DNA from: Pseudo-nitzschia pungens
Lineage: Eukaryota > Bacillariophyta > Bacillariophyceae > Bacillariales > Bacillariaceae
Assembly (NCBI GenBank): GCA_037355855.1
Contig: CM074759.1
Span: 8,122,001-8,186,000 of the forward strand
Direction: 5' to 3'
Length of the DNA stretch: 64,000 nucleotides
Positions 10,406 through 19,959 of the stretch are shown here, in pieces. The stretch's first letter is position 1, and every line of letters begins with the position of its first letter. The position numbers and the translations under genes are program-made. The notes beneath the pieces are model-generated. The model was not told where the DNA came from. It saw only the letters and a list, made by a program, of their open reading frames with translations, and ran no database searches.

Positions 10406-11225
10406 TTTGAGAATGTAAAATTAGGTTTGGTCGTATGGTTGGTTTCCGTTTGGAAGCTTTATGATTTTGATTTTGTGAGAACAAGAATATGGAGAGATTG
10501 TTGTGCATTTCTGCGTCGAAAGCACCAATAGAGAAAAAGCACGTGTTGATGAAGCTGTACGAGGTACGAGTATCCTTTGGATAGGAGGCAAGATTCATTC
10601 GTGGTGACGAAAAAGATGCAGATTACTATCTTGTATTCTGTACGAGTAAAAAGAACACGATACTCAAATTATAACTGTCACATAGTGTCTCTACCGTATT
10701 TTTTAAGCAAATCCAGTGAGCGTAGAGTGCGTGACCTTAGTTGCAACTACTGGCACCGTGACGTCCGTGTGACAATAGATATTTGCATGCAAGATCAATC
10801 TAGGTCGTATAAATTAGGACTAATAGTGTACGTGTACTTATATTGGACCTCGGGGGGTAGTGGAGTTGTAAGGCTTACCGTATTCCGCCATCATGGCCTC
10901 AATTTTTTTTAAGTAAGGATACCGGTAAGGTTTTCCGTATATTTTTTTTGTTGAATAACTTTGTAGTTAGATTACCTTACAGTAGTAGAGTACATTCTAA
11001 AAGTACCTTACTACGACAGTACAAGAAGTACTACCGTATTGGGGTGTGACCAAGAATAGCAGCAGTTGTAAAGATATCTGTCTGTCGACAATAGAGATAG
11101 CAGCAACAACAGTACAGCACGGAGTGCTGGCAAATGGTAAGGCAACAAAGCAATCATACAGATGCTATTGCATACACTAGGAGCACACTAGTAGTACTAG
11201 CTAGTACCACTCTAGAGGTACGTTC
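10406..11225. other. Intergenic DNA
   Basis: No gene supported. It holds the 5' flank of the Cys-rich gene and AT-rich DNA with TACCGGTAAGG (10920-10930), GATTACCTTAC (10970-10980) and AGTACTAGTAG-type words near 11185-11210, just before the TIR element. Confidence 0.5.
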
Positions 11226-11240
11226 GTCCGAAAACTGGTT

Positions 11241-11278
11241 CGCGACCCCTCCCAAGAATTTATTTAGGGGGGTCGCGA
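11241..11278. repeat. Hairpin next to the left TIR
   Basis: CGCGACCCCTCC and AGGGGGGTCGCG form a near-perfect stem around AAGAATTTATTT. It overlaps the inner end of the left terminal repeat. The right end lacks this hairpin and instead has GTCGCGATGG repeated in tandem. Confidence 0.7.
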
Positions 11279-11700
11279 TTTATTCCTGGCTCATTTTGAC
11301 GTAGCTCCATTCGTAGCCCTCTCGCGATTCGCAACCCCAATCGCGACCCACTAACTACCTCAATTCCGAGAAAATACGAGAAAAAAAAATAAAATTCAAA
11401 CTCGACCCAAATTTTTTTTCAATCTGACTCATTATTACCGACCCTACCATCATTATATATTATGAGACTGTTGCAGAAATTCACTCCCAAAAATTGATTT
11501 CTCATCCCGACACAAAGTATTTCCCATCACACCCCTCAAGAAATTCATCACAAAAATCACAATTATTACCCGAAGCCCAGGAATCGCGACCCCCATGAAA
11601 AAAAAATTTGAAACACTATGAAGCAAAATATAAGTCTTTCTTTTGATAAATATTGATATTACTCTAATAATTGTTTATTCTCTGTTCAATTTTCTCACAC

Positions 11701-12057
11701 ATGCACACACAAATTTTGGTTCGTTAGAAGAAGTCGTCGTCCTTGAAATCGTCGTCGCTCTTCGTTTCGATCGTCCTCGTCTTCGTCGTCCTTGAGTCGT
11801 CGTTGCTTCTCGCTTCGATCGTCTTCATCCTCCCTGAAGTCGTCGTTGCTCTTCGCTCCGATTGCCTTCCTCAGTGTCGTCCTCCCTGAAATCGTCGTCC
11901 TCTCTGAAATCGTCGTTGCTCTTCGTTTTCGATCGTCGTCGTCGTCCTTGAAATCGTCGTTGCTCTTCGCTTCGATCGTCGTCGTCGTCCTTGAAATTGT
12001 CGTTGCTCTTTGCTCCGATCGTCTTCGTCCTCATGCACACCACACAAATTTTGGTTC
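11701..12057. repeat. GTC/TTC-rich tandem block, left (inverted partner 15300-15470)
   Basis: Degenerate units of about 45-50 bp with core CGTCGTTGCTCTTCGCTTCG and TCCTTGAAATCGTCG. The block is bracketed by a direct repeat of ATGCACAC(C)ACACAAATTTTGGTTC at 11701-11722 and 12033-12057. On the minus strand it reads as Asp/Arg/Gln-rich peptide (SEEQRRFQGRRRRS), the same peptide the right block gives on the plus strand. Confidence 0.85.
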
Positions 12058-12099
12058 AAACAATTTTTAAATAATGGTCATCGTGATAATTTCATCCAT

Positions 12100-12600
12100 A
12101 CCGGTATCTGTACTGCCAGTAAAGGTCTCCTCACATCGCATCATATTTCATCAGTTGCAATCGCATCATTTTGTCAGTTGCGATCACATCATATTTGTCT
12201 TGCGATCGCAATATGATGTGTCAGTTGCCCCGTCGCATCATTTTTCGCATCATTTTTCAGTTGCCCCGTCGCATTAAAGTTGATTCTTCCCTATCAGTAG
12301 CAACCAGGCAACTCAATGCAGAATTAGAACAATTGAAATCCATTATCAATACCCCAGATCTTGATGTGCTTCACTCACCGTTGCATTATATTTCATTTGC
12401 CGTTGCATCCTATTTCATCAGCAGTTGCGGTCGCCTCCCTATCAGGAGCAAGCAGGCAAGTCAATGATGCACAGTTAGACGAATCAAAATCCATTATTAA
12501 TACCTCCTCCAACCTTGATGTGGTTCACTTACCATTTCCATCTCATTATATTTCAGTTGCCGTCTTTCTTGTTCCGTTCCGACCCAAAATTATGTGAAGT
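12100..12600. repeat. Imperfect repeats with AGTTGC-CGCATCAT words and a ~150-bp duplication
   Basis: CATCATATTTCATCAGTTGC-like words recur at 12130-12270. A longer direct duplication (about 12290-12385 and 12443-12530) shares TCCCTATCAG-AGCAA, AAATCCATTAT and CTTGATGTG-TTCACT. Translated, the two copies give SLSVATRQLN...KSIINT and SLSGASRQVN...KSIINT, but in different frames. The similarity could be former coding sequence or only DNA duplication. Confidence 0.7.
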
Positions 12601-12919
12601 AAGATTTACGACACATGCATTTTCTGTCATGCATGTGTTTGCCGAGAATTGATTTCTTCTACATGATAGCAGTAGAGTTACTACTAGTAGTAGTATGTAC
12701 CGTACTGAAGTAATAGTAGAAACCAGTAGAAAGCTGATGATGGTGATATCGCGCGCCACCTAAACCACAGAGAGCCAGCCCCGCTGCGCCATAATTTTGG
12801 ACTACCTCTTATGTACTACTACCTACGCACTGCAGTAGTATGTAGCAGCAGTGTATAACTGTACTACTACTACAAGCAGCAAGAATAGTACTACCTCAGT
12901 GAATATACCATCAAATCAA

Positions 12920-14325
12920 ATATCTGAATGAATCTGGCCATTCTTTGTGTGATTCCAGTGTGAATATTTCTCATCCTATGCATGGGCAAGACTATTCAAA
13001 AAGAAGTATTCAAAAATCACCAATAATTTGGATGTCACCACTGAATAATTAGTAGTTGGCCCAGTACTGCGGAATTTACTAGAAAATACTGTAAAATCAC
13101 ATATCTGAATGAATCTGGCCAATCTTTGTGTGATTCCAGTGTGAATATTTCTCATCCTATCCATGGGCAAGAGTATGCAAAAAGAAGTATTCAAAAATCG
13201 CCAATGGTATGGGTGTCACCACTGAATAATTAATATTTGGTCAACTACTGCAGAATTCACTAGAAAAAAGTAGCAAATCACATATCGGAATGAATCTGGC
13301 CAATAGTTGTGTGATTCCAGTGTGAATATTCCTCATACTGTGCATGGGCAAGAGTATGCAAAAAGAAGTATTCAAAAATCACCAATAATTTGGGTGTCAC
13401 CACTGAATAATTAATATTTGTTCCACTACTGCGGAATTTACTAGAAAAAAGTACCAAATCACATATCTGAATGAATGCGGCCAATAGTTGTGTGATTCCA
13501 GTGTGAATATTTCTCATCCTGTGCATGGGCAAGACTATTCAAAAAGAAGTATTCCAAAAGCACCAATAATTTGGGTGTCACCACTGAATAATTAATATTT
13601 GTTCCACTACTGCGGAATGTACTAGAAAAAAGTACCAAATCAAATATCTGAATGAATCTGGTCAGTGTTTGTGTGATTTCAGTGTGAATATTCCTCATCC
13701 TATGCATGGGCAAGAGTATGCAAAAACAAGTATTCAAAAATCACCAATAATTTGGGTGTCACCACAGAATAATTAATATTTGTTCCACTACTGGAAAATT
13801 TACTACTAGAAAATACTGTAAAATCAAATATCTGAATGAATCTGGCCAATCTTTGTGTGATTCCAGTGTGAATATTTCTCATCCTATCCATGGGCAAGAG
13901 TATGCAAAAAGAAGTATTCAAAAATCGCCAATGGTATGGGTGTCACCACTGAATAATTAATATTTGGTCAACTACTGCAGAATTCACTAGAAAAAAGTAC
14001 CAAATCAAATATCTGAATGAATGTGGCCAATATTTGTGTGATTCCAGTGTGAATATTCCTCATACTGTGCATGGGCAAGAGTATGTAAAAAGAAGTATTC
14101 AAAAATCATTCAAAGTTTGGATGTCACCACAGAATAATTAATATTTGTTCCACTACTGGAAAATTTACTACTAGAAAATACTGTAAAATCAAATATCTGA
14201 ATGAATGTGGCCAATATTTGTGTGATTCCAGAGTGAATATTCCTGATCCTATGCATGGGCAAGAGTATTCAAAAAGAAGTATTCCAAAAGCACCAATAAT
14301 TTGGGTGTCACCATTGAATAACTGA
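12920..14325. repeat. 181-bp satellite array
   Basis: TATCTGAATG or its variants start at 12921, 13102, 13283, 13464, 13645, 13829, 14010 and 14194. Periods are therefore 181, 181, 181, 181, 184, 181 and 184 bp, with almost eight units. Each unit has GAATGAATCTGGCCAAT, GTGTGATTCCAGTGTGAATA, GCATGGGCAAGAGTATGCAA and GGGTGTCACCACTGAATAAT. The 184-bp units share a TACTACTAGAAAATACTG variant, which suggests an emerging higher-order subtype. Open frames on the minus strand are interrupted and not gene-like. Confidence 0.95.
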
Positions 14326-14328
14326 ATA

Positions 14329-14455
14329 GCTCACTTATCGTGACATGCGCTTCGCAGCAAAAATATTGCTCCCGCATCGTGATGTAGCAAATGACATTCC
14401 CATGGCAGGACTTGAACCAAGAACACCAACCTAATTGCATCCATTGGTGCCACTA
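14329..14455 (-). other. tRNA-like relic with B-box and weak A-box
   Basis: On the minus strand, GGTTCAAGTCC (14408-14418) matches the pol III B-box with one difference, and TGGCACCAATGG (14441-14452) resembles an A-box about 25 nt upstream. The implied arms do not form a full cloverleaf: the T-stem pairs poorly. It is not called a tRNA gene; it could be a tRNA-derived SINE head or coincidence. Confidence 0.25.
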
Positions 14456-15084
14456 CTACTGTCTACTACTACTACAGAAAGGGTGTTCTCTCTATATTAT
14501 AATGCTACTTCAATCTCGGGGAAGGCTCATCCTGTATAATATGTACCAACAGTAAGGTACCGTACCTCCACCACTTCGCGCCAAAAGATTTGTACCAGTA
14601 CTGTACGTACAGTATACACCGTACTGGAAACCTACACATCCCCTGCCTATACATACATACGTACTACTAGGTACTATGTATGCAGACATGTCATTTTTTC
14701 TTTTACTAAGACTGTAGACTTAGTACTGTAATCTACGTACATTGCTGTCATTTTTTCCTGGGACTGTACAAACAGTACTGTTACCTACGTGTTTACGTGC
14801 ATCAGTGCATCATCATCGCGTGCATCAGTGCATCATCATCGCGGTGAATTTTGTTGTTCGATTTTCCGCCCCACATCTCCCTCCTACCGTACCGTCAAAA
14901 TTTTCATAATTTTCGTTTCGGCGTTGGAAATTTTCTGTCAGGCCCAGTTTAAAGTGAGAACAAGGCGCCTGGTACCATCTTGGAGAGACTAATGGCAAAG
15001 AAAGTAAAGAACTGATCACTCTTGAAATCCTTCCTGTTATCTTTTGTTATCAAGGTAGGGTGGGTTGCAGACCTTGAGTCATCT

Positions 15085-15475
15085 GGCTTATCCAGATATC
15101 TACGAGTACGACGCGCGAACGAACCTGCAGAGGACGACAAAGACGATCGGAACAACGAAGACCGAAGACACTAAAAGGTACGACGAAGGTACGATCGTAG
15201 AAGAGGGGGACGATGATGACGAGCGAGCTGACGACGATGACCGGGACGACGATGACGACTAACCGCCCGTTGTTTATTTTGTACAACCACACACAGATCG
15301 TAGCAAAGAGCAACGACGAAGACGATCGAAGCGAAGAGCAACGACGACTTCAAGGACGACAAACACGATCGAAACGAAGAGCAACGACGATTTCAAGGAC
15401 GACGACGACGACGATCAAAACGAAGAGCAATGACGATTTCAAGGACGACAACGACGAGGGGAACGACGAACGACC
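15085..15475. repeat. GAC/AAC-rich tandem block, right (inverted partner 11727-12035)
   Basis: Units of about 50 bp with CGATCGAAGCGAAGAGCAAC and CGACGATTTCAAGGACGAC, the reverse complement of the left block. Together with the left block it forms an imperfect inverted pair about 3 kb apart inside the TIR element. Copies at 15312-15460 are the clearest; 15085-15260 is more degenerate GAC/GAT-rich sequence. Confidence 0.85.
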
Positions 15476-15544
15476 GATACGATTGTTGAAGAGGGGAATG
15501 ACCGATACGATCGAAAGATGGCGATAGTTCTTTAAAAATATTCT

Positions 15545-16835
15545 CGTGTATTATCCCCCCTGTATTATCGATGCGTTGCTGCTTGCTGTCCCCCCATGTA
15601 TTATCGACGCGTTGTTGCTGCTTGCTGCTTGCTGTCTCCCCTGTATTATCGACGCGTTGGTTGCTGCTTGCTGCTTGCCGTCCCCCCCTGTATTATCGAC
15701 GCGTTTGTATTATCGAGACGCGTTGCTGCTGCTTGCTGTCCCCCCCTGTATTATTGACGCGTTGCTGCTTGCTGTCCCCCCCCTGTATTATCGACGCGTT
15801 GCTGCTTGCTGTCCCCCCCTGTATTATCGACGCGTTGCTGCTTGCTGTCCCCCCTGTATTATCGACGCGTTGCTCCTGCTTGCTGTCCCCCCCTGTATTG
15901 TCGACGCGTTCCTGCTGCTTGCCGTCCCCCTTGTATTATCGACGCGTTGCTGCTTGCTGCTTGCTGCTTGCTGTCCCCCCCCCTGTATTATCGACGCGTT
16001 TGTATTATCGAGACGCGTTGCTGCTGCTTGCTGTCCCCCCCTGTATTATCGAGACGCGTTGCTGCTGCTTGCTGTCCCCCCCCTGTATTATCGACGCGTT
16101 GCTGCTTGTCGACGCGTTCGTTGCTGCTTGCTGTCCCCCCTGTATTTTCGACGCGTTCGTTGCTGCTTGCTGTCCCCCCCCTGTATTGTCGACGCGTTGG
16201 TTGCTGCTTGCTGTCCCCCCCCTGTATTATCGACGCGTTGCTCCTGCTTGCTGTCCCCCCCTGTATTGTCGACGCGTTGCTCCTGCTTGCTGTCCCCCCC
16301 TGTATTGTCGACGCGTTGCTGCTGCTTGCTGTCCCCCTTGTATTATCGACGCGTTGCTGCTTGCTGCTTGCTGCTTGCTGTCCCCCCCCCTGTATTATCG
16401 ACGCGTTTGTATTATCGAGACGCGTTGCTGCTGCTTGCTGTCCCCCCCTGTATTATCGAGACGCATTGCTGCTGCTTGCTGTCCCCCCCCTGTATTATCG
16501 ACGCGTTGCTGCTGCTTGCTGTCCCCCCCCTGTATTATCAACGTTGTTGCTTGCTGTCCACCCTGTGTCAAATTTTTTTTCTACATAAATCCCTGTACAA
16601 TTTGTACTGGAAAATCGAATTTTTTGATTGGCTCATTCACTCAGCACCTCTATCTGCTTGCTGTCCCCCCTGTATTATCGACACGTCGACACGTCGCTGC
16701 TTGCTGCTGCTTGCTGTCCCCCCCCTGTATTATCAACGCGTTGCTGCTTGCTGTCCCCCCCTGTATTATCGACGCGTGGTTGCTGCTTGCTGTCCCCTGC
16801 TCTCCCTGTATTGTAGACGCGTTGCTGCTGCTTGC
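15545..16835. repeat. C-run minisatellite (GTATTATCGACGCGTTGCTG)
   Basis: About 35 units of ~35-45 bp: CCCCCC(C)TGTATTATCGACG-CGTTGCTGCTTGCTGT. The C-run varies from 5 to 10. A block with CGTTTGTATTATCGAGACGC and repeated GCTGCTT is present at about 15930-16070 and again at about 16325-16470, a higher-order duplication of roughly 395 bp. A non-repeat insert lies at about 16558-16655. The unit lacks stops in all three plus frames, so ORFs of over 400 codons arise there (residues such as CCLLSPPVLSTR); they are artefacts of the unit. The minus strand has regularly spaced G-runs. Confidence 0.95.
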
Positions 16836-17136
16836 TGTGATGGTGGGGGTGTCGGACAAAAGGGAGGGTGACTTCTGCTTTCGCAGAAGAAATAAAATCC
16901 ATAAGATTGTTATCACGATAATAAGTTTGGCAATCAATGTTCGACTTCAAGTGAAATGAAAGTCCTCTACAGACATATCGGTAGGTGTGAAAGTGGCTCA
17001 ATTCTTGTTTGTATCCCTTGAAGGATTGCTGTGATTTTCTTTTTCTTGCAGAGGCAATGCAGTTGCGACAATAAAATGTCTTGGGTATTCTGGGCTCATT
17101 GGCAAAGTGCCTTGGGTCGGAGGAAGCTTTCGGCAT
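16675..17136 (-). CDS. Unrecognised 153-aa ORF running into the minisatellite
   Basis: ATG at 17136 in good context (TTCACCATGCC). The first ~100 residues look like ordinary protein: MPKASSDPRHFANEPRIPKT, a CRNC pair, RKRK, several His and Cys, and KAEVTLPFVRHPHHH. The last ~50 are minisatellite-encoded (repeats of KQQRVDNTGG). It is the only frame in the TIR unit with non-repetitive coding character. I do not recognise the family. It may be a truncated element protein, a captured gene end, or chance. Confidence 0.35.
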   Translation of the reverse strand: MPKASSDPRHFANEPRIPKTFYCRNCIASARKRKSQQSFKGYKQELSHFHTYRYVCRGLSFHLKSNIDCQTYYRDNNLMDFISSAKAEVTLPFVRHPHHHSKQQQRVYNTGRAGDSKQQPRVDNTGGDSKQQRVDNTGGGQQAAASSDVSTCR

Positions 17137-17531
17137 GGTGAAAATAAAATAAATTGAAATAATTGTTTGTTGTGATGCGAAGGGAGGATTCTTAGCTGGG
17201 GTACCGGTATGTTAGGTGACACCACTTAAAAAAAAAAGTTTTACAACGGTGCGCGATGTAACTGTTGTGTGATTGAAGATGATCTGATTAAAAATTATTT
17301 GTTATATTGAGTCAAATGTGTCAAATGTGTAAAATGGAATGAAAAGGTGATGAGGGACTGAATATCAGGGTCTAGATCAGAACATTTTCCAGAAACCGAT
17401 GCAGAGATGGAGAAAAAAAAGGAATAAGGTTGAGAATAGTGGAAAAAAGGTTGTGAAATAAAAAATTGTGGTCGCGTTTTTCTGAGAAAAGTCGCGATGG
17501 GTCGCGATGGGTCGCGAACCAGTTTTCGGAC

Positions 17532-17832
17532 GTTCTTAGAGATGTCAAGTATCGATGCTGGGCATGGTGTGTTCTTTTAGAGGTTTAAACTGAGAGTATT
17601 CCAAAGAGTGAGAGCTTTCGGTACGGAGCTCCAAATAGAATATTGCTGATTCATATGTCGGTAAAGGGTCAGGGCACGTAGGTTCAGTACTTAATTCAAC
17701 GTAGTACTACTTGACCAACGACCATACTACTACCCTGACCGTAAGAAGTAGCATAATATTGAGGTGAAATATCTTCATACAGTAGTACTAGTAGTACTAC
17801 TTGTAGTATAATGTAGTACTAGTACTAAATCA
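17532..17832. other. Short spacer between the TIR unit and the 150-bp repeats
   Basis: AT-rich with AGTACTACT/ACTAGTAGTACT microsatellite at 17770-17830. No gene. Confidence 0.5.
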
Positions 17833-18822
17833 GGGCCCAGCATCCTGTCTAGCATCCTATTTAGAATGTCCATCTTATTTCTGTAAAATTCCCTCTATAT
17901 CTTAGCACACTGGTGAATATCTTATAATATATACTAGCTGCTAGTAAGAGCTGGGGTATGTAGATCTGGTACAAATTCTACTAGAAGGGCCCAGCATCTA
18001 CTATCCTATTTGGTATGTCCCCCTTATTTCTGTACAGTTCTGTCTATCTGCTAGCACACTGAATGTCTTATAATATTCTTATTCTTATAATGCTGCTAAG
18101 AACTGGGGTATGTAGATCTGGTACAAATCCCCCTACTGGAAGGGCCCAGCGTCTACTATCCTATTTGGTATGTCCCCCTTCTTTCTGTACAGTTCCATCT
18201 ATCTTTTAGCACACTGAATATCTTGTAATATTATAAGGCTGCTAAGAGCTCCTGGGGTATGTAGATATGGTGGTAGTACAAATTCTACTAGAAGGGCCCA
18301 GCATCCTGCTTCGCATCCTGTTCACTATCCCACTTAGCACAGTACAGTTCGGTTTATCAGTTAGCACCCCGTATAGATCTCCCAATATTGATCTGCTGAT
18401 AAGAACTGGGGCATGTAAATCTGGTACAAATTCTACTAGAAGGGCCCAACATCCTGCTTAGCATCCTGTTCACTATCCCTCTTAGCACAGTGCGGTTTGG
18501 TTCATCAGTTAGCATCCTATAGATCTCCCAATATTGATCTGCTAAGAACTGGGGTATGTACTAGATATGGTACAAATTCTACTAGAAGGGCCCAGCATCC
18601 TGCTTAACATCCTGTTCAGTATCACCTGTAGCACAGTGTGGTTTGGTTCATCAGTTAGCATCCTATAGATCTCCCAATATTGATCTGATAAGAACTGGGG
18701 TATGTTCATCTGGTACAAGTTCTACATACACCAGGGCACAGCATCTTGGTGCTTAGCATCCTGTTCACTATCACCTGTAGCACAGTGTTGTTTCGTTCAT
18801 CAGTTAGCATCCTGTAGATGAT
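17833..18822. repeat. ~150-bp tandem repeat
   Basis: GGGCCCAG (or GGGCACAG) starts units at 17833, 17987, 18142, 18294, 18442, 18588 and 18734, with periods 154, 155, 152, 148, 146 and 146 bp. Units carry AGCATCCTG, TTAGCACACT/CAGTTAGCATCC, a TGCTAAGAACTGGGGTATGT stretch and GGTACAAATTCTACTAGAA. Length shrinks steadily from left to right, as expected of stepwise divergence. Confidence 0.9.
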
Positions 18823-18823
18823 A

Positions 18824-19047
18824 TCCTAAACAGGATGCTAGTAGACAGGATGCTAGGCCCTTCCAGTAGGATTTGTACCAGATTTACATACCCCAACTCT
18901 TAGCAGCCCTATATTATAAGATTTAAAAGATGCTAAGATAAGAACGGAACTCTAGAACCAAGAAGGCGATACTAAACAGGATCCTAGACAGGATGCTAGG
19001 CCCTTCCAGTAGGATTAGTATTAGATCTACATACCTAAGCAGCTCTT
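18824..19047. repeat. Inverted arm of the ~150-bp repeat, cut by the retrotransposon
   Basis: The same unit in reverse orientation: AACAGGATGCTAG, AGGCCCTTCCAGTAGGATTTGTACC, CATACCCCAACTCTTAGCAG. A second inverted unit starts near 18970 and is interrupted at CTCTT (19043-19047) by the LTR element. It resumes at 24845 with CTCTTACTAGCACCCCCTATAT, matching CTCTTAGCAGCCCTATAT of the preceding unit. Confidence 0.85.
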
Positions 19048-19224
19048 TGCCGTGCACCGGAACAGTCACGAATCCACTCGGGACTGGAGTAAGAATACGA
19101 TTAGCGAGTCTCCGGAATCGCCGATTTGGAGACTGCTGGATCCGATAGCAAATAGACTAACTGATAGAGCTCACAATTTGCATATCACTACTATTCTAAC
19201 CACTAGTAGACCCGGGGTATGGCA
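19048..19224 (+). repeat. 5' LTR
   Basis: 177 bp, starts TGCCGTGCACCGG, ends CCCGGGGTATGGCA. No base differs from the 3' LTR by direct comparison. Confidence 0.97.
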
Positions 19225-19959
19225 TGATTTTAAAATCTAGCTGAGCGCTGAAGACCATGAGCAGAAACAACCGATCGATCGACCGAAGAGGGATCGACGT
19301 CGGAAACTGACAAAAATGGAGGCGCAGAGAAGCAAAGAACAGGGAGAAGGACATCCGGTGTCTGCAGCACTAAGGAATACCAACCCCAGCAACAGTTGGC
19401 TCCATTACAGGGAGCAACTGAAGCAACAGAGACACCTAAGGACCTAAACAGGACCATGGTCGACAAAAGAAATAATCGAATAAAATGAGTGTCGAAAAAG
19501 TGACACATAATCCAGTGAGTGGACTAATTGGACCAACACTGAGTGGATGGACAGACCGAACAGGGGATGCCAACCACAACCGAAATATACGGATATCCGG
19601 AAAGGTATATAATAAATACCCAAACACCACCAATCCCACGGGAAACGGGAAGTGGGACCGGCCCGGTGATTGCTTAATAGGGAAGCAACGGCGGAGAACC
19701 ACGGGAATCAAATCCCACGTAATAAAAACAGAAACAACTCCAGGGAACCACAGGATTCCCGGGAGCTAAAGAGAGAAACAACTCCCACCACCAAGATGGA
19801 TGAGAGCAAATCTTAGCAAAATCAGCTACTACACAAGTTATCGCGTGGAAACCAAATTTAGAAGCAAAAACTGGAACAACCACTCCTGCTCATTTCCACA
19901 CTAAAATTAACAGATAACAAACTAAAGTAACTAATTTAACTAAATAAAACTGGTTAACC
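19225..19959 (+). other. Retrotransposon 5' leader
   Basis: 735-bp untranslated leader between LTR and gag. It starts with a 12-bp perfect palindrome (GATTTTAAAATC, 19226-19237) where the primer-binding site should be. It contains no long ORF in the gag frame and presumably holds packaging and priming signals. Confidence 0.7.

Larger units (their letters stand above)
11226..17531. mobile_element. 6.3-kb TIR-bounded unit packed with tandem arrays
   Basis: A perfect 23-bp terminal inverted repeat: 11226-11248 (GTCCGAAAACTGGTTCGCGA plus CCC) and its exact reverse complement at 17509-17531. Both ends are flanked by GTTC (11222-11225 and 17532-17535), a candidate 4-bp target duplication; a 5-bp CGTTC reading is also possible. 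Subterminal TCGCGA words are frequent at both ends (about 11241, 11273, 11322, 11349, 11583; 17491, 17501, 17511). Inside are two inverted GTC/GAC-rich blocks, a 181-bp satellite, a C-run minisatellite and one unrecognised ORF, but no recognisable transposase. The simplest reading is a non-autonomous DNA transposon or foldback-type element that accumulated satellites. Two separate short insertions with TIR-like ends cannot be excluded. Confidence 0.65.

Noticed and set aside
12920..14325. Minus-strand ORFs in the 181-bp satellite
   Set aside because: Periodic short frames interrupted every unit or two; no start-to-stop frame is conserved across units.
14396..14455. tRNA gene
   Set aside because: Boxes are present but acceptor and T-stem pairing fails; kept only as a low-confidence relic.
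15546..16959. Plus-strand ORFs of 441 and 462 codons
   Set aside because: They are entirely C-run minisatellite translated in different frames; the unit lacks stops in all three frames, so length is no evidence of a gene.
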